Source of the DNA: Lewinellaceae bacterium
GTDB taxonomy: Bacteria > Bacteroidota > Bacteroidia > Chitinophagales > Saprospiraceae
Length of the DNA stretch: 64,000 nucleotides
Reading direction: 5' to 3'
NCBI GenBank assembly: GCA_016712415.1
Contig: JADJRC010000016.1
Coordinates: 149,726-213,725, forward strand
Below the pieces are notes generated by a model, which saw nothing but the letters and a program-made list of their open reading frames with translations, had not been told where the DNA came from and made no database searches. Both the position numbers and the translations under genes were made by a program. Positions 53,976-61,579 of this stretch are shown piece by piece. Every line of letters starts with the position of its first letter. The stretch's first letter is position 1.

Positions 53976-55109
53976 ATGTCGCCAGCCGCTCAACAATTAC
54001 TGGTTCTACTGCTCGGTGCAGCTGTGCTGCACGGCATATATCTGTCGGCGCTGATCTTTTTCAAAAACAAAAATATCGAAGAAGGCAGGCTGTTGGGGTT
54101 GGCATTGTTGTCGGTGTCGGCGTATCTGCTCAACTACCTGCTTTTTTTGAGTGGTATCATCCGGTATTATCCCAATTGCCTGGGGGTGTTGTATCCATGG
54201 GTTTTCCTGGTGGGCGGCAGTGTTTACATTTTTGTAAAGAAATCACTGCTCCCCGGTTACAGGCTGAAGTGGAGACATTTGTTGCATTTGCTGCCGTTCT
54301 TCTGGAGCTGGTACAGGGTGCAGCCCTTATTGGTGCTTCCGGTAGAAAAAAAGCAAGCTGTGATCGACTGGTTTTTGCATCCGGATAGTAAATATCCCAT
54401 AGAAGCCTTGGTTGAGGGTAACATGCATATTTTCCTGTTGATTGGTTATGCTGTGGCAACCCGGCAGTTATCCATCCGAACAGAGCAGGCGCATATGGCT
54501 GATGAAAATCGCCGGGTGGCCAGATGGATGCGCCGGTTCAGCGAATTCCTGCTGCTGCTGCTCTTTTTTGACCTCTCTGTAAAATTTCTCTTTTATACTT
54601 TCGATATTCCTGCCTCGACAGTCGAGTACCTGCTTGCTGCAGCACTGGCGCTGGTAATTCACCTCCTGGGTTATCATGCAATAGGGCATTTGGTAAACTT
54701 TCCAAAGATATTGCCGGAGCAGCAGGCGAATGGCAAATACAAAACCTCACCGCTCACTCCGGAACAACTGGAGACCCTCCGGCTTGCCTTGCTTGACCTG
54801 ATGGAACGGGAAAGACCCTATCTGCAGGCAGAGTTAAAAATCAATCATCTGGCTGCGGCGATAAACATCCCCCCGCATCACTTGTCGCAAATACTAAACG
54901 AAGGTATGCGTATGGGCTTCTACGACTTTGTCAATAGCTACCGCGTGAAAGCGGCCAGGGAAAAACTGTGCGACCCGCAATGTGCGCACTATTCCATACT
55001 GGCAGTGGGTTTGGATTGCGGCTTTGCCAACAAAGCTTCTTTTAATCGGGTGTTTAAAAAAATGACCGGTTTGACCCCGTCAGAATACGCGGGGAGGCAC
55101 AGGGAATAA
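53976..55109 (+). CDS. Membrane-anchored AraC-family transcriptional regulator
   Basis: A 377-aa protein with seven predicted membrane helices over residues ~5-240, then a cytoplasmic AraC-type DNA-binding domain (~265-375). The second HTH is clear in ILAVGLDCGFANKASFNRVFKKMTGLTPSEYAGRH; the first lies in ELKINHLAAAINIPPHHLSQILN. Membrane-bound AraC regulators of this layout are common in Bacteroidota and are thought to sense membrane or extracellular signals. Targets are unknown. Confidence 0.9.
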   Translation: MSPAAQQLLVLLLGAAVLHGIYLSALIFFKNKNIEEGRLLGLALLSVSAYLLNYLLFLSGIIRYYPNCLGVLYPWVFLVGGSVYIFVKKSLLPGYRLKWRHLLHLLPFFWSWYRVQPLLVLPVEKKQAVIDWFLHPDSKYPIEALVEGNMHIFLLIGYAVATRQLSIRTEQAHMADENRRVARWMRRFSEFLLLLLFFDLSVKFLFYTFDIPASTVEYLLAAALALVIHLLGYHAIGHLVNFPKILPEQQANGKYKTSPLTPEQLETLRLALLDLMERERPYLQAELKINHLAAAINIPPHHLSQILNEGMRMGFYDFVNSYRVKAAREKLCDPQCAHYSILAVGLDCGFANKASFNRVFKKMTGLTPSEYAGRHRE

Positions 55110-55144
55110 TCCCTCAGCCTGGTTCAACCATTCCTGAAAAAACA

Positions 55145-55175
55145 GAATTGACAACTTTTGAAAAGTTGTCAATTC
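55145..55175. promoter_or_regulatory. 31-bp perfect palindrome over the carB promoter
   Basis: Fifteen-base arms (starting GAATTGACAACTTTT) flank a single central G. It lies 35 bp after the araC-like gene and covers the -33 element of the proposed carB promoter. It could be an operator, a terminator stem for the upstream gene (no T-run) or a dispersed palindromic repeat. Confidence 0.7.
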
Positions 55176-55186
55176 TCCTACCTTTG
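55157..55186 (+). promoter_or_regulatory. Promoter for the carB leader
   Basis: TTTG at 55157-55160 and TACCTTTG at 55179-55186 are separated by 18 bp, a full consensus match. Transcription would start near 55193, just before an ATG at 55196 and upstream of the terminator at 55232. Confidence 0.6.
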
Positions 55187-55195
55187 CCTCCCGAG

Positions 55196-55272
55196 ATGAA
55201 AAAACGAACCGATCGTCATTCACTTCGGTCATGCCGGAAACTGGTTTTTGAACCGGTTTCCGGCATTTTTTT
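55196..55272 (+). promoter_or_regulatory. Possible arginine-codon leader and attenuator
   Basis: A short frame opens at 55196 with Arg at positions 4, 7, 11 and 14 (MKKRTDRHSLRSCRK), then runs into the terminator hairpin at 55232-55272. This order (promoter, Arg-rich start, terminator, carB) is what translational attenuation would need. The frame does not stop before the hairpin and no clear anti-terminator was found, so it is only a candidate. Confidence 0.3.
55232..55272 (+). terminator. Intrinsic terminator between the araC-like gene and carB
   Basis: TGCCGGAAACTGGTT pairs with AACCGGTTTCCGGCA (one mismatch) around a short T-rich loop and is followed by T7. It may terminate the araC-like transcript, or act as an attenuator inside the carB leader, since a promoter match lies between them. 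Confidence 0.85.
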
Positions 55273-55282
55273 AATCTGCTCT

Positions 55283-55317
55283 ACCGTCTACCATCCACTG
55301 TCAACCGTTAATCGTTT
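55283..55317 (+). repeat. ACCGTCT-type heptamers abutting the carB start
   Basis: Five degenerate 7-bp units with the same ACCGTCY consensus as at 46522-46563. The carB GTG start is part of what would be the sixth unit (ACCGTGC). Confidence 0.7.
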
Positions 55318-55320
55318 ACC

Positions 55321-58155
55321 GTGCGCGATACCTCCATACAGTCTGTTCTCATTATCGGCTCCGGCCCCATCATCATCGGCCAGGCCTGCGAATTCGATTA
55401 CTCCGGCTCACAAGCCAGCCGCTCCTTGCGGGAAGAAGGCATAAAAGTCGCTCTCATCAACTCCAACCCTGCGACAATTATGACCGACCCGGTCACGGCC
55501 GATTATATCTATCTGCGACCGCTGACGCCGGAAAGCATCGAAGCCATTTTGCAGGAGCACCAGGAAAATATCGAATTGCCGGCCATAGATGCTGTGCTGC
55601 CTACCATGGGCGGACAAACGGCGCTTAACCTGGCCATCGAGTGCGAGAAAATGGGTATCTGGGAAAAATACAGCGTGCGCATGATCGGCGTCGATACGGC
55701 AGCCATCGAAACAACTGAAAACCGCGAGGCTTTTAAAAAACTCGTGGTCGACCTGGGCCTCGGCGTTGCCCCTTCTTTTATCGCCAACTCTTACCTCGAA
55801 GGGAAAGAGGCCGCACAAAAGATCGGTTTCCCACTGGTCATCCGTCCTTCCTATACCCTGGGCGGCACAGGCGGCGGCTTTGTCATGAAGGATGAAGACT
55901 TCGACGAGGCGCTCAAACGAGGTCTTGCCGCCTCCCCCACACACGAGGTGCTGGTAGAAAAGGCCGTACTCGGCTGGAAAGAATTCGAACTCGAACTCCT
56001 GCGCGATGCGCTCGACAATGTGGTCATCATCTGTACGGTTGAAAACCTCGACCCCATGGGTATCCATACCGGCGACTCAATCACCGTCGCGCCGGCCATG
56101 ACCCTGTCCGATACCTCGTATCAGGACATGCGCAACCAGGCCATCCGGATCATGCGGGCGCTGGGCAATTTTGCCGGCGGCTGCAACGTGCAGTTCGCCC
56201 AAAACCCTGAAACAGAAGAACTTATTGCCATCGAGGTCAACCCGCGGGTGTCGCGTTCCTCCGCCCTGGCGTCGAAAGCGACGGGTTACCCGATCGCCAA
56301 AATCGCGGCCAAACTCGCCATCGGCTACTCGCTGGATGAGTTGAAAAACCAGATCACCAAAACCACTTCTGCATACTTTGAACCGACGCTCGACTATGTG
56401 ATCGTGAAAATGCCGCGCTGGAATTTCGACAAGTTCCAGGGCTCCGACCACCGCCTCGGTCTCCAGATGAAATCCGTCGGCGAGGTCATGGCCATTGGCC
56501 GAACCTTTACCGAGGCCCTGCAGAAGGCCTGCCAGAGCCAGGAAAACAACCGCACCGGACTCGGGGCGGATAAAAAGGAGTGGCTGCGCACCGACGATAT
56601 CATGGAGCGGTTGGAGAAGGTCAGCGACGATCGTATTTACCGGGTCAAAGACGCCTTGCGGCTCGGTATCCCGTCGAAAACCGTGCAGAAGTTTACCGGC
56701 ATCGACCCCTGGTTTATCGGCCAGATCAAAAATCTGGTGAAAATGGAGGAAAAACTCCTGCGCTTCAATGTGCCAGATGATATTCCGACCGACTTTTTTA
56801 TCGAACTGAAAAAGAACGGCTACTCCGATGCTCAAATCGCCTGGCTGCTGCGCGTCGATGAAAAATTTGTTACAGCCGAACGCAAGAAACGCAACATACG
56901 CCGGGTGTACAAAATGGTGGACACCTGTGCCGCAGAGTTTGAGTCGACCACCAACTACTTTTATTCCACCTTCGACGACCGCAACGAAAGCATCGTCACC
57001 GACAAAAAGAAGATCGTCGTGCTCGGTTCGGGACCTAACCGCATCGGCCAGGGCATAGAGTTCGACTACTGTTGCGTACACGGGGTGCTGGCCATCAAGG
57101 AAGTCGGTTTCGAGGCCATTATGGTGAATTGCAACCCCGAAACGGTCTCGACCGATTTCGATATCGCCGACAAACTTTACTTCGAACCGGTATACTGGGA
57201 GCACCTCGAAGAAATACTGGAACATGAAAAGCCCGATGGCGTCATTGTGCAACTGGGCGGCCAAACGGCGCTCAAACTCGCCGAAAATCTGCACAAAAAG
57301 GGTTGGAACATCATCGGTACCTCGTTCAACGATATGGATATTGCCGAAGACCGCGGCCGTTTTTCCGACCTGCTGAAAGAGCTGGACATCCCGTACCCCA
57401 AATACGGCGTAGCCAACGACGTGGATGCGGCGCTGAACATTGCGCGCAGCATCCCGTACCCGCTGCTCGTGCGCCCGTCGTACGTGCTGGGCGGACAGCG
57501 CATGAAGATCGTGATCAACGACAACGAACTCGAACGCCAGGTGCTGAGCATTTTCAAGCACCTGCCCGACAACCGGGTGCTGATCGACCAATTCCTCGAA
57601 CGCGCCAAGGAAGCCGAAATCGACGCCATTTTTGACGGTGAAGATTTCCACATCATGGGCCTGATGGAACATATCGAGCCGGCAGGTATTCCCTCCGGCG
57701 ATTCCTCGGCCGTGCTTCCGCATTACAGCCTCGGCCCCATTGTGGTGCAGACCATGGCCGAATATGCCGAACGTATCGCCAGAGCGCTGAATATCAAGGG
57801 ATTGATCAATATCCAGTTTGCGATCAAAGACGACCAGGTGTATGTCATTGAAGCCAATCCGCGTGCCTCACGCACCACACCGTTCATCGCCAAGGCTTAC
57901 GGGGTGCCTTACCTCAATATCGCCACCAAAGTGATGCTGGGTACCCACAAACTGAAGGACTTCAACATCGAGCACAAACTCGACGGGTACGCGATCAAGA
58001 TACCGGTGTTCTCTTTCGATAAATTCCCCAACGTCGACAAACGCCTCGGGCCGGAAATGAAGAGTACCGGCGAAGCGATTTACTTTATCAAGGATTTGAA
58101 AGACCCGTATTTCAGGGAGCTGGATCGGAATCGGAGCATGTATTTGTACAACTAG
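55321..58155 (+). CDS. carB: Carbamoyl-phosphate synthase large subunit CarB, short form
   Basis: Makes carbamoyl phosphate for pyrimidine and arginine synthesis with the CarA glutaminase. The start is a GTG; the protein begins with the usual IQSVLIIGSGPIIIGQACEFDYSG. Both ATP-grasp halves are present: RPSYTLGGTGGGFV (~179-192) in the first, and VLGSGPNRIGQGIEFDYCCVH (~570) plus RPSYVLGGQRMKIV (~723) in the second. It is 944 aa and ends soon after GPEMKSTGEAIY, lacking the ~120-aa MGS-like allosteric domain of E. coli-type CarB. I recall short forms in other Bacteroidota. carA is not in the window. Confidence 0.95.
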   Translation: MRDTSIQSVLIIGSGPIIIGQACEFDYSGSQASRSLREEGIKVALINSNPATIMTDPVTADYIYLRPLTPESIEAILQEHQENIELPAIDAVLPTMGGQTALNLAIECEKMGIWEKYSVRMIGVDTAAIETTENREAFKKLVVDLGLGVAPSFIANSYLEGKEAAQKIGFPLVIRPSYTLGGTGGGFVMKDEDFDEALKRGLAASPTHEVLVEKAVLGWKEFELELLRDALDNVVIICTVENLDPMGIHTGDSITVAPAMTLSDTSYQDMRNQAIRIMRALGNFAGGCNVQFAQNPETEELIAIEVNPRVSRSSALASKATGYPIAKIAAKLAIGYSLDELKNQITKTTSAYFEPTLDYVIVKMPRWNFDKFQGSDHRLGLQMKSVGEVMAIGRTFTEALQKACQSQENNRTGLGADKKEWLRTDDIMERLEKVSDDRIYRVKDALRLGIPSKTVQKFTGIDPWFIGQIKNLVKMEEKLLRFNVPDDIPTDFFIELKKNGYSDAQIAWLLRVDEKFVTAERKKRNIRRVYKMVDTCAAEFESTTNYFYSTFDDRNESIVTDKKKIVVLGSGPNRIGQGIEFDYCCVHGVLAIKEVGFEAIMVNCNPETVSTDFDIADKLYFEPVYWEHLEEILEHEKPDGVIVQLGGQTALKLAENLHKKGWNIIGTSFNDMDIAEDRGRFSDLLKELDIPYPKYGVANDVDAALNIARSIPYPLLVRPSYVLGGQRMKIVINDNELERQVLSIFKHLPDNRVLIDQFLERAKEAEIDAIFDGEDFHIMGLMEHIEPAGIPSGDSSAVLPHYSLGPIVVQTMAEYAERIARALNIKGLINIQFAIKDDQVYVIEANPRASRTTPFIAKAYGVPYLNIATKVMLGTHKLKDFNIEHKLDGYAIKIPVFSFDKFPNVDKRLGPEMKSTGEAIYFIKDLKDPYFRELDRNRSMYLYN

Positions 58156-58246
58156 TACCGCCAACCTCCGGTTGGCAAAGTGCTGCCAACCGGAGGTTGG
58201 CGGTACATGCCCTACTTCCGAGTTGCCAACCGGAGGTTGGCGCTAC
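58155..58246. repeat. REP-like palindromic element between carB and the permease gene
   Basis: A perfect inverted repeat with 23-bp arms (58155-58177 and 58184-58206) around six bases is followed by a third, half element (58223-58246). Each arm is flanked by GTAC or CTAC (GTAG on the other strand) and folds on itself (CCAACC, TCC, GGTTGG). It overlaps the last base of the carB stop and the stop of the convergent permease gene. GTAG-headed hairpins are a hallmark of REP elements mobilised by RAYT Y1 transposases; none is present here. Confidence 0.8.
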
Positions 58247-59508
58247 TTCCGAATCGCTTCCACCGGATCCATACTGCTCGCCTGGGAAGCCGGGATAAGT
58301 CCCGAAAGAATGCCCACGGCAATAGAGGTCAGTACCCCGATCAGGACATTGGTCAGCGACAGGTGAATGTCGAAGTCGATCAGTTTGGTGATAATTTCGG
58401 TGATTATCCAGATAAAAAGCAGGCCCAAAGCGCCACCCACGACGCAGAGTACCACGGCTTCAAAGAGGATTTCCATCAGGATAAACCATCGTTTCGCCCC
58501 GAGGGCCATCTTGATACCGATGATATTGGTGCGTTCCTTGACGGAAACGAACATGATGTTGGCTACCGAGAACATGCCCACCACCAGGGCAAAAATGCCG
58601 ATAACAAAACCGGCCATATTGATCACGCCGAAAAGGCTGTCGAACAGTCCGCTCAGGATGGTAAGTGTATTGAGGGCAAAATTGGTTTCTTCGCGGGGTC
58701 TGAGCCGGCGTTCTGCACGCAACACGCCGGTAATTTCGTCTTTCATGACCTCCATATCCACGCCAGGTTTGGCCCGGACGCCCATACTGGTATTGCCGGC
58801 CCAGGGGCCTGTTGCGCGGATATTGAAACCGCGCCGGGCCAGGGTGTGGCTGATGAGGACGGCATTGTCAAAATTCGATACTTTAAGCAGGTCTTTTCCC
58901 GATTTCTGCACGACGCCGATCACTTTGAGTTTGCGCCCGCCGACGGTCACCATTTTATCCAGTGCTTCGATGTTCTCCCCGAAAAGGCCATCTGCAAGCG
59001 CATAACCGATGATACAGACGTCGCTCCCGTTGGTGTATTCCGAAGTAGAAAAATACCGCCCGTCACCTATGAATTCCAGGCGAAACAGGTTCGCGCAATC
59101 CTCCGTTACACTCATAAAAACGGCATTTTCAATGCTGGAAGATCGCCATTTCAGCGTTTTGGTGCCTATGAACTGCCAAAAACCAACTTCAGATGCGTTT
59201 TTAAGTTTTTCCTTCAGGGTTTCAAATTCCGTATAGACGAAGTTGGGGCGACGCATCCATTTCCAATAGTTGGCGCCCGGATCCTCTGCCCAGGAAAATT
59301 TCTCCAGATAGATCACATCATTGCCCAGCTTTGCCAGACTGCCCCGGATGTTGTCTTCCAGCGAGTTGACCGCGCTTTTCACCCCGATAATGCAAAAAAT
59401 GCCGATGGTGATGCCCAGCAGCGACAGGAATGAGCGCAATTTATTGGCCATCAGTTGTTGCCACGCCTGGGCGGCGCCTTCAAACAGGATGCGGAAAAAT
59501 TGCCTCAT
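58243..59508 (-). CDS. MacB/FtsX-type ABC transporter permease
   Basis: A 421-aa permease with an N-terminal membrane helix (KLRSFLSLLGITIGIFCIIGV, ~23-43), a large MacB-like periplasmic domain (~50-280) and three C-terminal helices (~295-415, including GLIPASQASSMDPVEAIRK). These are the marks of MacB/LolC/FtsX-type mechanotransmission permeases. No ATPase or membrane-fusion partner is adjacent, so its substrate is open. The 3' end converges on carB across the REP-like element. Confidence 0.9.
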   Translation of the reverse strand: MRQFFRILFEGAAQAWQQLMANKLRSFLSLLGITIGIFCIIGVKSAVNSLEDNIRGSLAKLGNDVIYLEKFSWAEDPGANYWKWMRRPNFVYTEFETLKEKLKNASEVGFWQFIGTKTLKWRSSSIENAVFMSVTEDCANLFRLEFIGDGRYFSTSEYTNGSDVCIIGYALADGLFGENIEALDKMVTVGGRKLKVIGVVQKSGKDLLKVSNFDNAVLISHTLARRGFNIRATGPWAGNTSMGVRAKPGVDMEVMKDEITGVLRAERRLRPREETNFALNTLTILSGLFDSLFGVINMAGFVIGIFALVVGMFSVANIMFVSVKERTNIIGIKMALGAKRWFILMEILFEAVVLCVVGGALGLLFIWIITEIITKLIDFDIHLSLTNVLIGVLTSIAVGILSGLIPASQASSMDPVEAIRK

Positions 59509-59665
59509 GATACGGAAGCGATGGGTTTGGACACGTTGATGCGAGCTTTAGTCTTCAAAGGTAACAGCGACTTGCTGCCCCTGTATGGCGTTTCGATAAA
59601 TCGCGGCAGTTTATCTACTGAAGTTGGGGTTTTCGACGGATAACCACGTCCGCCTGAGCGATCGA

Positions 59666-60577
59666 TTACAATTTTTCTTTCACGGGCCCGGACTGCTGTT
59701 CGTCTGCACGGAGTTGATCGCTGGTGAGGGTGCTCCCGTCGTGGCTCCAGCCGGGTGGGCCGAAGACATACAACAGTTTTTCCCGCCACCGCACGGGTTT
59801 GCGCAGGTCGCGCAGGATATTCAGCCATTCATGGAATACGATGCGCAACGCATTCGGGCGCTCAACGGACTTGGTCAGACCGTAGCGTATCGGTTCATAC
59901 TGCCGGTCTTCGAGTTCGGGCTGGAACGTACCGAACCATTTGTCCCATACGATCAGCAGCATGCCGAGGTTGCGATCGAGGTAAAGCGGGTTGGACGCGT
60001 GGTGTACCCGATGGTGGGAGGGCGTTACCAGGATGTATTCAAGCCAGCCGAGTTTGCCGACATGCTCGGTATGCACCAGGATACCCCAAATCTGGGTAGC
60101 GGAAAAGATAAAAACGATATCTAACGCCTTGAAGCCTGCAAGCGCCAGCGGAATAAAATAGATAAAGCGGTAGAGGGGTTGAAATACCGACGAGCGAAAG
60201 CCTACGGTCAGGTTGAACTGCTCCGAAGAGTGGTGCGTCACGTGTACTGCCCAGAAAAAACGGCTGTGGTGGTCGACCCGGTGCAGCCAGTAAAACAGGA
60301 AGTCCATGCCCACCACGAGCCAGAACCAGTACCAGAGCGGATGGTCCAGTTGGAACAATTGATGCCGGAAAAACCAGTCGAGCGCTACCACATACACGCC
60401 CCGGAACAGCAGGTCTATCCCGCTGTTCAGCAGCATCAGGTACAGGTTGTGCCAGGTATCGCGCCAGGTATAGGACGGGATGCGGCGAAAATGGCTGAGC
60501 GCCACTTCCAGGCCGATGACGAGGAGGTATATGGGTGTGCTGATGAGGATGAGTAGTTGTTCCCGGAGTGCTTCCAT
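59666..60577 (-). CDS. Sterol desaturase/fatty acid hydroxylase-family protein
   Basis: A 303-aa membrane-bound di-iron hydroxylase. I chose the ATG at 60577 (MEALREQLLILI), since the upstream in-frame segment is charged and lacks family similarity. The histidine boxes are HRVDHHSRFFWAVHVTHHSS (~118-137) and, after two more helices, HTEHVGKL and TPSHHRVHHASNP, which bind the iron pair. Several membrane helices surround them. The likely substrate is a fatty acyl chain or sterol-like lipid. It is co-directional with the LysE gene 64 bp upstream. Confidence 0.92.
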   Translation of the reverse strand: MEALREQLLILISTPIYLLVIGLEVALSHFRRIPSYTWRDTWHNLYLMLLNSGIDLLFRGVYVVALDWFFRHQLFQLDHPLWYWFWLVVGMDFLFYWLHRVDHHSRFFWAVHVTHHSSEQFNLTVGFRSSVFQPLYRFIYFIPLALAGFKALDIVFIFSATQIWGILVHTEHVGKLGWLEYILVTPSHHRVHHASNPLYLDRNLGMLLIVWDKWFGTFQPELEDRQYEPIRYGLTKSVERPNALRIVFHEWLNILRDLRKPVRWREKLLYVFGPPGWSHDGSTLTSDQLRADEQQSGPVKEKL

Positions 60578-60641
60578 GCGTATTTGTTCGGAGATTATGC
60601 GAACAAGCCGGTCGCCCGAAATTTGAACAATTCGCAATTCT

Positions 60642-61277
60642 TTAAAACGCGTTTTTGATTACCTTGAACAAGATCCAGCTGCTGACGATGATGAGCATAA
60701 TACCGGCTATTTGCACGACTTTTTGGGTGTGACCCGGCTTCAGGCGCTTGCCGATCTGATGGGCGAGCAGCACCTTGGACAGGTCGGTGGCCAGCACAAC
60801 GATCAGGGTAGTGATCAGGAAAGTCTCCGCATACCGGTTGTTTTCGGGTATCGACTCTGCCCGGACGAGTGTCGCCAGGCTGATCCAGAACAGCCAGTTG
60901 GAGGGATTGGTCATATTGATCAAAAAGCCCTGCAGGATGGAGTAGCGGCGTCTCACAGGCTCCTCATCCAGTGTGTTTTGAACGGGGGGCTGTTTTTTGG
61001 GCCAGACTGCCGATATGCCGAATCCCAACAGGATCAGGCCGCTCAGCAGGCCAAAACCGGATTGAAAAGTGCTCTGTCGCGCGAATTCAGCCAGTTTCGC
61101 CGCACTCCACCAGCCGCCGGTAACCAGTAACATGTCGCTCGCGAACGCACCGCCCACCAATGCCACGCCATTGCGCCATCCCTGGCTAAGCGTCACCCTC
61201 AGGCTCACGAAAAACATCGGACCCAACAGCAGTCCGTACGCCAGTCCGGCTAATATTCCTTTCAGAATAGGCTCCAT
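60642..61277 (-). CDS. LysE/RhtB-family amino-acid exporter
   Basis: A 211-aa inner-membrane exporter with six hydrophobic segments. The N-terminal LysE/RhtB pattern (GILAGLAYGLLLGPMFFVSLRVTLSQGWRNGVAL, residues ~8-41) and the central NMTNPSNWLFWISLATLVR (~126-144) are clear. Substrate unknown; family members export lysine, homoserine, threonine or cysteine. A full-consensus promoter lies just upstream. Confidence 0.9.
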   Translation of the reverse strand: MEPILKGILAGLAYGLLLGPMFFVSLRVTLSQGWRNGVALVGGAFASDMLLVTGGWWSAAKLAEFARQSTFQSGFGLLSGLILLGFGISAVWPKKQPPVQNTLDEEPVRRRYSILQGFLINMTNPSNWLFWISLATLVRAESIPENNRYAETFLITTLIVVLATDLSKVLLAHQIGKRLKPGHTQKVVQIAGIMLIIVSSWILFKVIKNAF

Positions 61278-61294
61278 GTTTTATTTTTCGGGCG

Positions 61295-61323
61295 CAAAAG
61301 TAATAAAACAGTGTACACACCAA
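61295..61323 (-). promoter_or_regulatory. Promoter for the LysE-family gene
   Basis: On the minus strand, TTG (61323-61321), 18 bp and TACTTTTG (61302-61295) match the Bacteroidota consensus. The -7 box ends 17 bp before the start codon. Confidence 0.65.
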
Positions 61324-61509
61324 TTGTTAATTCAAGCAACATGCCAGCCCTGTTGCTGCTTTGAAAGAACAGGTATGTTAATTTTCTTTTCAACCTGTAA
61401 ACCGTAATAACAATCTGCTATATTGCAGCCATTGAAGAAACTGCGCCACCTTGTTAATGCAGGTTCTTTGAAAAAAAAGTATTAATTTCATTAAAAATTT
61501 ACAGATATG

Positions 61510-61533
61510 TTCCTTCCTTCCTTCCTTCCTTCC
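61510..61533 (+). repeat. (TTCC)6 tetranucleotide repeat in the 5' end of the surface-protein gene
   Basis: Six perfect TTCC units directly follow an ATG at 61507. That ATG frame stops after 15 codons, but losing one unit joins it to the frame carrying the hydrophobic signal-like stretch (LIVICFLSLFIVAMP) and the surface protein. The base composition switches to AT-rich here. This is the classic layout of a slipped-strand phase-variable gene. Confidence 0.75.
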
Positions 61534-61579
61534 CTCCAATTGTGTCTCACATAATTTAATAGTTATTTGCTTTCTGAGT

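Noticed and set aside
55148..55444. Longer protein frame through the carB leader into carB
   Set aside because: It is out of frame with carB, crosses a strong terminator and has no domain similarity. The chance KRTD match to the start of E. coli CarB is too short to matter.
56077..57723. A 548-codon minus-strand frame inside carB
   Set aside because: It is a shadow of carB: high GC and strong codon bias leave the antisense frame open. It has no recognisable domain.
59509..59665. A gene between the permease and the hydroxylase
   Set aside because: Short frames here show no domain, promoter or conserved start; I treat the 157 bp as intergenic.
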